From the NCBI GenBank assembly GCA_030840545.1, contig JAVEEH010000005.1, positions 1 to 16,919 of the forward strand: 16,919 bases of DNA, in the 5' to 3' direction. This DNA comes from Frankiaceae bacterium. Its GTDB lineage: Bacteria > Actinomycetota > Actinomycetes > JAFAQI01. Numbering within the stretch: the stretch's first letter is position 1; every line of letters begins with the position of its first letter. The notes below the pieces were generated by a model, which saw only the letters and a program-made list of their open reading frames with translations, had not been told where the DNA came from and did no database searches. The position numbers and the translations under genes are program-made. Shown in pieces: positions 1 to 6,615 of this stretch.

Positions 1-117
1 GTGTTACTCACCCGTTCGCCGCTAGGACACCTCCCCGAAGGGAGGGCCTCGCTCGACTTGCATGTGTTAAGCACGCCGCCAGCGTTCGTCCTGAGCCAGG
101 ATCAAACTCTCCATAGA
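1..117 (-). rRNA. rrs: 16S ribosomal RNA, 5' end (partial)
   Basis: The reverse complement carries the universal 16S 5' signature GAGTTTGATCCTGGCTCAG, followed by GACGAACGCTGGCGGCGTGC, TTAACACATGCAAGTCGAGC and GGCGAACGGGTGAGTAACAC. The variable V1 helix is capped by CTTCGG between CCTCC and GGAGG. Alignment by eye to E. coli numbering puts mature nucleotide 1 near position 117. The rest of the gene lies beyond position 1. The pattern is actinobacterial, but this piece is too short for me to name a genus. Confidence 0.97.
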
Positions 118-118
118 T

Positions 119-128
119 GTCTATAGAC
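119..128. repeat. 10-bp palindrome next to the 16S 5' end
   Basis: GTCTATAGAC is a perfect palindrome located 2 nt upstream of the inferred mature 16S terminus. In the leader RNA it could form a small stem or take part in the processing stalk. Its position suggests a processing role, but that is inference. Confidence 0.4.
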
Positions 129-135
129 GCAGGTC

Positions 136-149
136 CGCTCCGAGGAGCG
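136..149 (-). other. Leader hairpin close to 16S
   Basis: CGCTC and GAGCG form a perfect 5-bp stem with a 4-nt loop in the precursor leader about 20 nt upstream of the mature 16S end. It is probably part of the folded pre-16S leader. No function can be read beyond that. Confidence 0.4.
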
Positions 150-160
150 AAGCCCGTTCG

Positions 161-200
161 TCGACACAGAAGAGCACGGTCCCTGGCGGGACCGTGTCGA
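161..200 (-). other. 16S leader structure with two competing stems
   Basis: CACGGTCCC (175-183) and GGGACCGTG (188-196) form a perfect 9-bp hairpin with a 4-nt loop. TCGACAC (161-167) is also perfectly complementary to GTGTCGA (194-200), which shares three bases with the first stem. The leader therefore has two stems that cannot both form fully. Such structures in rRNA leaders usually serve RNase III processing or folding of 16S, but the role here is inferred. Confidence 0.5.
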
Positions 201-299
201 GCCTGGCAATGAGCTAGACGTTCGTAGCTGTCTAATCATCGCCAATAAATCCGCTTCGAGGCACGCGAACGCCCCCCGAGGCGGGGTTTTGGCACTGAC

Positions 300-329
300 T
301 TTTGGCACGCTGTTGAGTTCTCAAGGAAC
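300..329 (-). promoter_or_regulatory. rRNA antitermination boxA and boxC-like elements
   Basis: On the minus strand GTTCCTTGAGAACT (329-316) is followed directly by CAACAGCGTGCCAAAA (315-300). This closely resembles the conserved TTTGAGAACTCAA-type element and the downstream boxC found in 16S leaders of Streptomyces and Mycobacterium, where NusB and NusE (S10) load on boxA to protect rRNA transcription from premature termination. It lies 43-72 nt downstream of the proximal transcription start inferred here. Confidence 0.85.
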
Positions 330-344
330 GGACGCGCACCAGTC

Positions 345-360
345 GAGGTCTTCCGACCCC
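345..360 (-). promoter_or_regulatory. boxB-like hairpin upstream of boxA
   Basis: In the leader RNA GGGGTC (360-355) pairs with GACCTC (350-345), with one G-U pair, around a GGAA tetraloop of the GNRA class. It sits 15 nt before boxA, the order expected of a boxB-boxA-boxC antitermination element. The pairing is visible in the sequence, and the role is inferred from position. Confidence 0.6.
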
Positions 361-378
361 TCGTGGGGCAACCTATCC

Positions 379-408
379 ACGCTATGTCCGCGGCGGCTCC
401 GCTGTCAA
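379..408 (-). promoter_or_regulatory. rRNA proximal promoter (P2)
   Basis: A perfect -35 hexamer TTGACA (408-403) is separated by 18 bp from TAGCGT (384-379), which fits the actinobacterial TAnnnT -10 pattern. Transcription would start near 372-374, about 255 nt before mature 16S and just upstream of the boxB/boxA element. The -35 quality and the location make it a strong candidate for the main vegetative-sigma rRNA promoter. The 18-bp spacer is slightly long. Confidence 0.75.
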
Positions 409-439
409 AGCGGTTGCCTGCGGCTTCCCACGCGTGCGC

Positions 440-456
440 AGCCGCCAGCGGCGGCT
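440..456 (-). other. GC-rich hairpin between the two rRNA promoters
   Basis: AGCCGCC and GGCGGCT form a perfect 7-bp stem with a 3-nt loop, transcribed only from the distal promoter or from tyrS read-through. No T-run follows on the minus strand, so it is not a classical intrinsic terminator. It could still slow read-through or be a leader fold. Confidence 0.35.
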
Positions 457-516
457 CCACCTGCGAGGAAGTCCCCGGCCCGTCCGCTCGCGCGTCCGGC
501 TCCCGTGGGCCTCACG

Positions 517-545
517 AGACTAGGAATCCCGCGCACCGGCGTCAA
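517..545 (-). promoter_or_regulatory. rRNA distal promoter (P1)
   Basis: TTGACG (545-540), five of six bases matching the consensus -35, is followed after exactly 17 bp by TAGTCT (522-517), a TAnnnT -10. The start would fall near 510. The -35 begins only 12 nt past the tyrS stop codon. Tandem promoters of this kind are usual for actinobacterial rRNA operons. Confidence 0.75.
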
Positions 546-556
546 GTCCGCCGCGG

Positions 557-1828
557 TCAGGCTGGCTTGAGCTCAACCCCCGCGAGGCTGCGCTTGCCCT
601 TGCGCAGCACCAGCCAGCGGCCGTGCAGCAGGTCCTCAGCCGTCGGCGCAGCGTCCGGGTCCGCGACCCGGACGTTGTTGACGTAGGCGCCGCCCTCCGC
701 GACGGTGCGCCGGGCCGCCGACTTGCTGGCCGCGAGGCCGGTGAGCGCCAGCAGATCGACAACCGAGGGCAGCGGCGCCGAGACGGTCGCGTGCGGCGTC
801 TCGGCCAGCGCTGCGGCGAGGGTCGCCGGGTCGAGATCCGCCAGGTCGCCCTGGCCGAACAAGGCCCGGCTGGCCGCGATCACGCGCTCGGTCTCGGCCG
901 CGCCGTGAACGAGCGAGGTGATCTCCTCGGCAAGCCGCCGCTGCGCCTCCCGGGCAGCCGGGCGCTCGACGGCCGCCGCCTCGAGCACCTCGATCTCCTC
1001 CCTGGCCAGGAAGGTGAAACAGCGCAGGTAGCGACCGACGTCCCGGTCGTCGACGTTGATCCAGTACTGGAAGAACGCGTACGGCGACGTGAGCTCGGGG
1101 TCGAGCCAGAGGCTGCCACCGCCCGTCGACTTGCCGAACTTCTCGCCGGTCACCGAGGTCACCAGAGGCCAGCTGAGCGCATGCACTGATGCAGCCTCCA
1201 CCCGCCGGATCAGGTCGACGCCGGCGGTGAGATTGCCCCACTGGTCGCTCCCACCGACCTGCAACCGGCAGCCGTGCCGACGGAACAGTTCGAGGTAGTC
1301 CAAGGACTGCAGCAGCATGTAGCTGAACTCGGTGTAACTGATCCCCCCGCTCTCCAGCCGGTTGCGGATCGTCTCCTTCGCCAGCATCACGTTGACCGGA
1401 AAGTGCTTGCCGATGTCCCTGAGAAAGTCGATCACCGACAGTCCGGCGGTCCACTCGATGTTGTTGACCAGCAGGCCGCGACCGTCCGAGAGGTCGACGA
1501 ACCGCGCGAGCTGCTCTCCGATGCGCTCGACGTTGTGGGTGACCTCGGCCTCGCTCAGCAGGTTGCGCTCACTCGAGCGCCCACCTGGGTCGCCGATGAA
1601 CCCGGTCGCTCCCCCGGCGAGCCCGATCGGGCGGTGCCCCGCCTGCTGGAACCAGCGCAGCACGATCAGTCCGACGAGGTTGCCCACGTGCAGACTGGGC
1701 GCGGTCGGGTCACAGCCGTAATAGAGGGTCACCCGATCGCCGGTCAGCTCTCGGCGTAGGGCGTCGAGGTCGGTGCTGTGCGCTATCAGGCCGCGCCAGG
1801 ACAGCTCGTCGAGGATGTCGGATGCCAC
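557..1828 (-). CDS. tyrS: Tyrosyl-tRNA synthetase
   Basis: A class I aminoacyl-tRNA synthetase that activates tyrosine with ATP and charges tRNA-Tyr in the cytoplasm. The 423-residue product has the usual length of bacterial TyrRS. The HIGH-type signature reads SLHVGN (residues 45-50), GGSDQWGN (192-199) belongs to the tyrosine/ATP pocket, and the KMSKS loop is KFGKS (230-234). An S4-like RNA-binding domain occupies about 356-423 (LTGLAASKSAARRTVAEGG and onward). A longer in-frame reading exists, but the GTG at 1828 is chosen because GGGAGG lies 8 nt upstream and the protein then begins like its family. The gene starts 22 bp after the glycosylase stop, which is too little room for a T-box leader, and ends 12 bp before the first rRNA promoter. 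Confidence 0.97.
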   Translation of the reverse strand: MASDILDELSWRGLIAHSTDLDALRRELTGDRVTLYYGCDPTAPSLHVGNLVGLIVLRWFQQAGHRPIGLAGGATGFIGDPGGRSSERNLLSEAEVTHNVERIGEQLARFVDLSDGRGLLVNNIEWTAGLSVIDFLRDIGKHFPVNVMLAKETIRNRLESGGISYTEFSYMLLQSLDYLELFRRHGCRLQVGGSDQWGNLTAGVDLIRRVEAASVHALSWPLVTSVTGEKFGKSTGGGSLWLDPELTSPYAFFQYWINVDDRDVGRYLRCFTFLAREEIEVLEAAAVERPAAREAQRRLAEEITSLVHGAAETERVIAASRALFGQGDLADLDPATLAAALAETPHATVSAPLPSVVDLLALTGLAASKSAARRTVAEGGAYVNNVRVADPDAAPTAEDLLHGRWLVLRKGKRSLAGVELKPA

Positions 1829-1836
1829 GGGCGCAT

Positions 1837-1842
1837 CCTCCC
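1837..1842 (-). promoter_or_regulatory. Shine-Dalgarno site of tyrS
   Basis: GGGAGG lies 8 nt before the GTG at 1828. It decides the start against longer in-frame readings that would run into the glycosylase gene. Confidence 0.8.
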
Positions 1843-1850
1843 GTACGACG

Positions 1851-2510
1851 CTAGGACTTTTCGGTTGCGTCGCGTTCGGTCGTGCGCGCCGTGTGCGGTC
1901 GGTAGGCCGACACGGTGGGATCGGCGTGGATCCAGGCGCGCCACGGCAGCTCCGCCGCCGCCCGGATTCCGACCCGCGGTCCCCAGCGCACGTCGGCGTC
2001 GCCGGCCGGTTCTCCGCTGCGGACCTGCAGCCGTGACGCGCGGCCGCTGACGTCGACACCGTCGCAGCTGCGGTCGACCCCGAGGGCGAGGGTCAGCCGG
2101 GCCGGGCCGCGAGCAAGGTCCCGGTCGGGGGCCTTCGGCCGGCGGGCCCGCGCCTCGTCGAGACCAACGACCACCTCGCCGGCCCGCAGCAGCACCGCGG
2201 AAGCATGCCCGGCCGGCCCGGTGACGAGGTTCATGCAGAAGTGCATGCCGTAGGTGAAATAGACGTAGGCGTGACCGGCCCGGCCGAACATCACCGCGTT
2301 GCGGGCGGTCTGCCCGCGGAACGCATGCGAGGCCGGGTCGTGCGCGCCGGCGTAGGCCTCGACCTCGGTCAGCCGGATCGCGACGGGACCGTGCACAACG
2401 ACAGCACCCAGCAGGTTGCGGGCGACCTCGAGAACCGGCCGGTCGTAGAACGACCGCGGCAGCACCCGGCCGAACGAGCCGGCCGACGCCGTCAGCTGTC
2501 CGTCGCCCAT
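1851..2510 (-). CDS. DNA-3-methyladenine glycosylase, Aag/MPG family
   Basis: A base-excision repair enzyme of the alkyladenine glycosylase fold, which flips out and cleaves alkylated or deaminated purines. The 219-residue product carries TEVEAY (48-53). By alignment to human AAG, Glu51 corresponds to the catalytic general base Glu125 and Tyr53 to Tyr127. DPASH (58-62) supplies the counterpart of active-site His136. YGMHFCMN (87-94) matches YGMYFCMN around the human base-recognition residues and Asn169. It starts at ATG 2510 inside the last codons of argH, overlapping by 19 bp, so it is probably translated by coupling in the arg transcript. It has no metabolic link to arginine. M. tuberculosis also places an mpg gene next to tyrS. 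Confidence 0.93.
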   Translation of the reverse strand: MGDGQLTASAGSFGRVLPRSFYDRPVLEVARNLLGAVVVHGPVAIRLTEVEAYAGAHDPASHAFRGQTARNAVMFGRAGHAYVYFTYGMHFCMNLVTGPAGHASAVLLRAGEVVVGLDEARARRPKAPDRDLARGPARLTLALGVDRSCDGVDVSGRASRLQVRSGEPAGDADVRWGPRVGIRAAAELPWRAWIHADPTVSAYRPHTARTTERDATEKS

Positions 2511-3910
2511 GCCGCGTGCGTGTGCACCCGTTCACGAACGGAGTCCAGCTGCTCGCGCACCCGTTTCGGCGACGTGCCACCGGGTGCGCCGCGCGACGAC
2601 AGCGCGCCGTCGACCGACAGCACGTCGCGGACGTCCGGTGTCAGGTGTTCGCTGACAGCGGCAAGATCGGCGTCGGACACGTCGCCGAGGTCACACTCGT
2701 GGACGGTGCACCAGACGACGAGATGTCCCACCGCCTCGTGCGCGTCCCGGAACGGCACCCCTTTGCGCACCAGGTGCTCGGCGACGTCAGTCGCCAACGC
2801 GAAGCCGTCCGCCGCGGTCTCGGTGAGCCGCTGGGCGTTGACCTGCATCGTCGAGACCATGCCTGCCACCGCGGGCAGCACGAGCAGCAGCGTGTCGACA
2901 GCGTCGAACACCGGCTCCTTGTCCTCTTGCAGGTCACGGTCGTAGGCGAGCGGTAGACCCTTCAGGACGACGAGCATCGTCATCAGATCGCCGATGAGCC
3001 GGCCGGCTTTCCCCCGAGCAAGCTCGGCGACGTCCGGGTTCTTCTTCTGCGGCATGATCGACGACCCGGTGCTGTACGCGTCGTCGAGCTCGACCCAGCG
3101 GAACTCGCGCGTCGTCCAGAGCACGATCTCCTCGCCCAGCCGGGACAGGTGCACCCCGATCATCGCCGCGCAGAACAAGAACTCGGCAACGAAGTCTCGG
3201 TCGCTCACCGCGTCGATGGAGTTGGCTGCGGCGCCGGAGAAGCCGAGCTCGGTGGCCACGGCGTCAGGGTCGAGCGGCAACGACGAGCCGGCGAGTGCGC
3301 CCGCGCCCAGCGGTGACACCGCGGCGCGCCTGTCCCAGTCACGCAACCGGGCGATGTCGCGAACAAAGGGGTGGACGTGCGCCAACAGGTGGTGTGCAAA
3401 CAGCACCGGTTGGGCGTGCTGCATGTGGGTCATCCCGGGCGCCGGGACGTCGATGTTGCGCTCGGCCTGTTCGATCAGCGCTGTCTCGAGCTCTGCCACG
3501 CGCCCGGCGATCTGTCGCACGTGGTCGCGCAGATAGAGCCGCAGGTCGGTCGCGACCTGGTCGTTGCGGCTGCGACCGGCCCGCAGCTTTCCGCCGAGGA
3601 CGCCGACGCGTTCGAGCAGCCCGCGTTCGAGCGCCGTGTGCACGTCCTCGTCCTCGGGCGTGGGCCGGAACGCGCCGTGTCGAGCATCGTGGTCGAGCTC
3701 GTCGAGGGCGACGACGATGCGTTGCAGCTCTGCGTCGGTGAGCAGCCCGGCGCGGTGCAGCACGCGGGCGTGGGCCCGCGAGGCCAGCAGGTCATAGGGG
3801 GCGAGCCGCCAGTCGAACTGCACGCTCATCGACAGCCGAGACAACGCGTCGGCCGGCCCACCGGAGAACCGGGCTCCCCACAGTCGCGTCGGGGGCGACA
3901 CATCCGTCAC
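2492..3910 (-). CDS. argH: Argininosuccinate lyase
   Basis: Last step of arginine synthesis: cleaves argininosuccinate to arginine and fumarate. It belongs to the fumarase/aspartase superfamily and is normally a homotetramer. The 472-residue product has RSRNDQVATD (113-122), the catalytic His region GMTHMQHAQP (159-168) and the superfamily signature GSSIMPQKKNPD (282-293) carrying the catalytic Ser on its mobile loop. The length is normal. The GTG start at 3910 overlaps the argG stop by four bases (GTGA). The 3' end overlaps the glycosylase gene by 19 bp. No anomaly is seen in the catalytic motifs. Confidence 0.97.
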   Translation of the reverse strand: MTDVSPPTRLWGARFSGGPADALSRLSMSVQFDWRLAPYDLLASRAHARVLHRAGLLTDAELQRIVVALDELDHDARHGAFRPTPEDEDVHTALERGLLERVGVLGGKLRAGRSRNDQVATDLRLYLRDHVRQIAGRVAELETALIEQAERNIDVPAPGMTHMQHAQPVLFAHHLLAHVHPFVRDIARLRDWDRRAAVSPLGAGALAGSSLPLDPDAVATELGFSGAAANSIDAVSDRDFVAEFLFCAAMIGVHLSRLGEEIVLWTTREFRWVELDDAYSTGSSIMPQKKNPDVAELARGKAGRLIGDLMTMLVVLKGLPLAYDRDLQEDKEPVFDAVDTLLLVLPAVAGMVSTMQVNAQRLTETAADGFALATDVAEHLVRKGVPFRDAHEAVGHLVVWCTVHECDLGDVSDADLAAVSEHLTPDVRDVLSVDGALSSRGAPGGTSPKRVREQLDSVRERVHTHAAWATDS

Positions 3911-5145
3911 TCGGCCGGCCCCCGCTGGGTCCGGTCATCGCGCTGTGTGCCCAGGCGCTGGTCACGCTGTGCGGCGATCCGCGTCGGCAAGCCCCATAGT
4001 TCCACGAAACCCTTGGCCAGACTCTGATCGAACGCATCGTCGGCGTCGTACGTCGCGAGGTTGTAGTCGTACAACGACGCCGCGCTCCGCCGGCCGGTGA
4101 CGACGGCGCGGCCTCCGTGCAACGTCATACGAACGTCGCCGGTCACGTTGCGGGACGCTTCGTCGACGAACTCGTCGAGAGCGCGCTTCAACGGCGAGAA
4201 CCACAGCCCGTCGTAGACGAGCTCTGCCCACCGTTGCTCGACGCCGCGCTTGAAACGCGCCAGCTCCCGTTCGACGGTGAGGTCCTCCAGATGCCGATGG
4301 GCTTCGATGAGCGCAACGGCACCGGGGCACTCGTAGACCTCGCGGCTCTTGATGCCGACGAGACGGTCCTCGACCATGTCGAGCCGCCCGATCCCCTGTG
4401 CCCCGGCGCGGTTGTTGAGCTCCTGCACGGCCTCGAGCATCGTCACGGGCCGGTCGTCGATCGTCGTCGGAACTCCATCGGTGAAACCGATCAGAACCTC
4501 GTCCGCGTCCCGCGGCCGGCTCGGGTCCTGCGTGTAGGAGTAGACGTCTTCGATCGGTGCGTTCCACACGTCTTCGAGGAAGCCGGTCTCGACCGCGCGG
4601 CCCCACAGGTTCTGGTCGATGGAGTAGGGCGACTTCTTGGTGACGTCGATCGGGAGGCCCTTCTCCTCCGCGAATGCGATCGCCTTGTCGCGCGTCATTC
4701 CCGAGTCACGGACCGGCGCGAGGACCGCGAGCTCGGGCGCCAGCGCCGCGATGCCGACTTCGAACCGGACCTGGTCGTTGCCCTTACCGGTGCAGCCGTG
4801 CGCGACGGTGGTGGCGCCGTGATAGCGCGCGGCGTCGACGAGATGCCGGACGATGATCGGGCGCGACAGCGCGGACACGAGCGGATACCGGTCCATGTAG
4901 AGCGCGTTGGCCTTGAGCGCGGGCAGGCAGTAGTTCTCGGCGTAGTCGGCTCGTGCGTCGACGACAACCGCCTCGACGGCCCCGCAGTCCAGAGCGCGCT
5001 GACGGATCACGTCGAGGTCCTCACCGCCTTGCCCGACATCGGCTGCGACGGCGACCACCTCGGCGTCGGCCTCTTCGGCGATCCAGCCGATGGCCACCGA
5101 GGTGTCGAGTCCGCCGGAGTAGGCGAGGACGACGCGTTGGGTCAT
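3907..5145 (-). CDS. argG: Argininosuccinate synthase
   Basis: Condenses citrulline and aspartate with ATP to argininosuccinate, the penultimate step of the pathway. The 412-residue product begins MTQRVVLAYSGGLDTS, with the N-type ATP pyrophosphatase P-loop SGGLDTS at 10-16. Further family stretches are GCTGKGNDQVRFE and KSPYSIDQNLWGRAVE. The ATG at 5145 is preferred because the family begins this way and GGAG lies 10 nt upstream. An in-frame GTG at 5178 would add 11 residues and cannot be excluded. The C-terminus carries a charged Arg/Gln-rich tail after LWGLPTRI that looks longer than usual. The gene follows argR after 49 bp and overlaps argH by 4 bp. Confidence 0.97.
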   Translation of the reverse strand: MTQRVVLAYSGGLDTSVAIGWIAEEADAEVVAVAADVGQGGEDLDVIRQRALDCGAVEAVVVDARADYAENYCLPALKANALYMDRYPLVSALSRPIIVRHLVDAARYHGATTVAHGCTGKGNDQVRFEVGIAALAPELAVLAPVRDSGMTRDKAIAFAEEKGLPIDVTKKSPYSIDQNLWGRAVETGFLEDVWNAPIEDVYSYTQDPSRPRDADEVLIGFTDGVPTTIDDRPVTMLEAVQELNNRAGAQGIGRLDMVEDRLVGIKSREVYECPGAVALIEAHRHLEDLTVERELARFKRGVEQRWAELVYDGLWFSPLKRALDEFVDEASRNVTGDVRMTLHGGRAVVTGRRSAASLYDYNLATYDADDAFDQSLAKGFVELWGLPTRIAAQRDQRLGTQRDDRTQRGPAE

Positions 5146-5155
5146 GCGAGCAAGG

Positions 5156-5159
5156 CTCC
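5156..5159 (-). promoter_or_regulatory. Shine-Dalgarno site of argG
   Basis: GGAG lies 10 nt upstream of the ATG at 5145. It favours this start over the GTG at 5178, which has a weaker upstream context. Confidence 0.5.
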
Positions 5160-5194
5160 ATTCCTGTCTGTCGGCCACTGACTTGTCGGGGAGG

Positions 5195-5698
5195 TCACGC
5201 GCCCGCCATCCGGCGCAGGCGGTCGACGAAGGCGGCGCCGCCCCGCGGGTCGCGGGTCACGACGAGCACCGTGTCGTCGCCGGCAACAGTGCCGAGCACG
5301 TCGGCCAGCTCGGCCCGGTCGATCGCCGAGGCGAGCAGGTGCGCGCCACCCGGAGGAGTGCGGGCGACGACGAGGTTGGCGCTCGCTTCGACCGATACGA
5401 GCAGCTCGGCGGCGAGCCGGGAGATGCGACCGTCGGCTGCGTCCGACAGCGCCCGCAGGACAGGTCCCGGCGCTGAGCCCGGCACGGCGTAGACCGTCCC
5501 GAGTCCGGTGCGGCGCACCTTGACCGCGCCGATCTCCTCCAGGTCGCGTGACAACGTCGCTTGCGTGACGGCGACGCCTTCGTTCGCGAGCAGCCGACCG
5601 AGCTCCGTCTGCGAGTGCACGGGTGCGGACGTCAGCAGGGTCGCGATGCGGGCCTGGCGCCCGGCCTTTGTGAGGGCGGTGTGTTGCGCCACGGTCAC
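5195..5698 (-). CDS. argR: Arginine repressor ArgR
   Basis: Arginine-sensing transcriptional regulator that forms hexamers and binds ARG boxes in arg promoters. The 167-residue product has the N-terminal winged helix-turn-helix (about 12-75) with the recognition stretch VTQATLSRDLEEIGAVKV, where SRDL (50-53) is the family hallmark. The C-terminal oligomerisation and arginine-binding domain includes GTVAGDDTVLVV (136-147), whose GDD motif contacts arginine in characterised homologs. The GTG at 5698 is chosen because it overlaps the argF stop as GTGA; a second GTG two codons later is possible. Being inside the operon suggests autoregulation through the operator upstream of argC, which is inference. 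Confidence 0.95.
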   Translation of the reverse strand: MTVAQHTALTKAGRQARIATLLTSAPVHSQTELGRLLANEGVAVTQATLSRDLEEIGAVKVRRTGLGTVYAVPGSAPGPVLRALSDAADGRISRLAAELLVSVEASANLVVARTPPGGAHLLASAIDRAELADVLGTVAGDDTVLVVTRDPRGGAAFVDRLRRMAGA

Positions 5699-6615
5699 GA
5701 GGCCTCCAACAGGAACGCGAGGAGCGCCTTCTGCGCGTGCAGCCGGTTCTCCGCCTGGTCGAACACCACGCTGTGCGTGCCGTCGATGACGGACGCCGCA
5801 ATCTCTTCCCCTCGGTGCGCAGGCAGGCAGTGCATGACGATGACATCGTCGGCGGCTGCCTCGACTGCACGCTCGTCCAGTGCGTAGGGCTGGAACACGA
5901 GCAGTCGTCCGGCTGCCTCGGTCTCTTGACCCATCGACGCCCACACATCCGTGTAGAGGACATCAGCACCGTGCGCGGCCTGCAACGCGTCGCTGGTGAC
6001 CGTTGCGCTGCCGCCGGTCTGCGCACCGATCGCGTTGGCCCGGCGGACGACCTGGTCGATGGGTGCGAACCCGGGCGGGGATGCCACCCGGACGTGCATG
6101 CCGGCCAAGGTCCCGGCCAGCAGCAAGGAGTGCGCCATGTTGTTGCCGTCACCGAGATAGGCCATCGTCAGCCCGGCCAGCCCGCCCTTCTTCTCCCGGA
6201 TCGTCTGCAGGTCGGCGAGCGCCTGACACGGATGCGCATAGTCGGTCAGAGCGTTGACGACGGGCACCGACGCATGTTCGGCCAGCGCTTCGATGCGATC
6301 CTGGCCGAACGTGCGGATCACGATGGCGGAGACATACCGGGACAGCACCTGCGCGGTGTCCTCGATCGTCTCGCCGCGACCGAGCTGTGTGCTCCGCGCG
6401 TCGATGACGATGGGATGCCCGCCGAGCTCGGCGATTCCGGCGTCAAAAGACAGTCGTGTCCGTGTTGACGGCTTCTCGAAGATGACTGCGACGGATTTGG
6501 GGCCGGCCAGCGGCCGGGCGCTGAACCGGTCCTTCTTCATGCGGTCGGCCTCGTCGAGGATGGCCTCCTGCTCGGCGCTCGAGATGTCGTCGTCGACGAG
6601 GAAATGCCGGATCAC
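5695..6615 (-). CDS. argF: Ornithine carbamoyltransferase, anabolic
   Basis: Transfers the carbamoyl group of carbamoyl phosphate to ornithine, giving citrulline. All family landmarks are present in 306 residues: the carbamoyl-phosphate loop STRT (50-53), RTFGQ (101-105), HPCQ (128-131), the ornithine-binding DVWASMGQE (223-231) and HCLP (262-265). The start is a GTG at 6615 whose GTGA overlaps the stop of the response regulator; the stop overlaps the argR start in the same way. Its position among biosynthetic genes marks it as the anabolic enzyme rather than the arginine-deiminase-pathway form. Confidence 0.97.
   Translation of the reverse strand: MIRHFLVDDDISSAEQEAILDEADRMKKDRFSARPLAGPKSVAVIFEKPSTRTRLSFDAGIAELGGHPIVIDARSTQLGRGETIEDTAQVLSRYVSAIVIRTFGQDRIEALAEHASVPVVNALTDYAHPCQALADLQTIREKKGGLAGLTMAYLGDGNNMAHSLLLAGTLAGMHVRVASPPGFAPIDQVVRRANAIGAQTGGSATVTSDALQAAHGADVLYTDVWASMGQETEAAGRLLVFQPYALDERAVEAAADDVIVMHCLPAHRGEEIAASVIDGTHSVVFDQAENRLHAQKALLAFLLEAS

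Larger units (their letters stand above)
118..556 (-). other. rRNA operon promoter and leader region (no protein gene)
   Basis: This 439-bp stretch between tyrS and 16S holds no credible coding sequence; the short frames in it lack any family resemblance. It contains two tandem promoters, a boxB/boxA/boxC-like antitermination element and several hairpins, annotated separately. From the proximal promoter the untranslated leader would be about 255 nt, and from the distal promoter about 393 nt. I see no uridine-tract terminator for the upstream tyrS transcript. Confidence 0.85.

Noticed and set aside
271..290. Terminator-like CCCCG-AGG-CGGGG followed by TTTT on the plus strand
   Set aside because: Nothing in view is transcribed on the plus strand here. 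On the minus strand, where the rRNA leader runs, the T-run becomes an A-run ahead of the stem, so it is more likely a leader hairpin after boxC.
1829..1850. T-box leader for tyrS
   Set aside because: Only 22 bp separate the glycosylase stop from tyrS, with a normal ribosome site; there is no room for a T-box.
4117..5181. A 354-codon plus-strand frame antisense to argG
   Set aside because: It is a shadow of argG with low-complexity, Arg/Asp/Val-rich composition and no recognisable motif.
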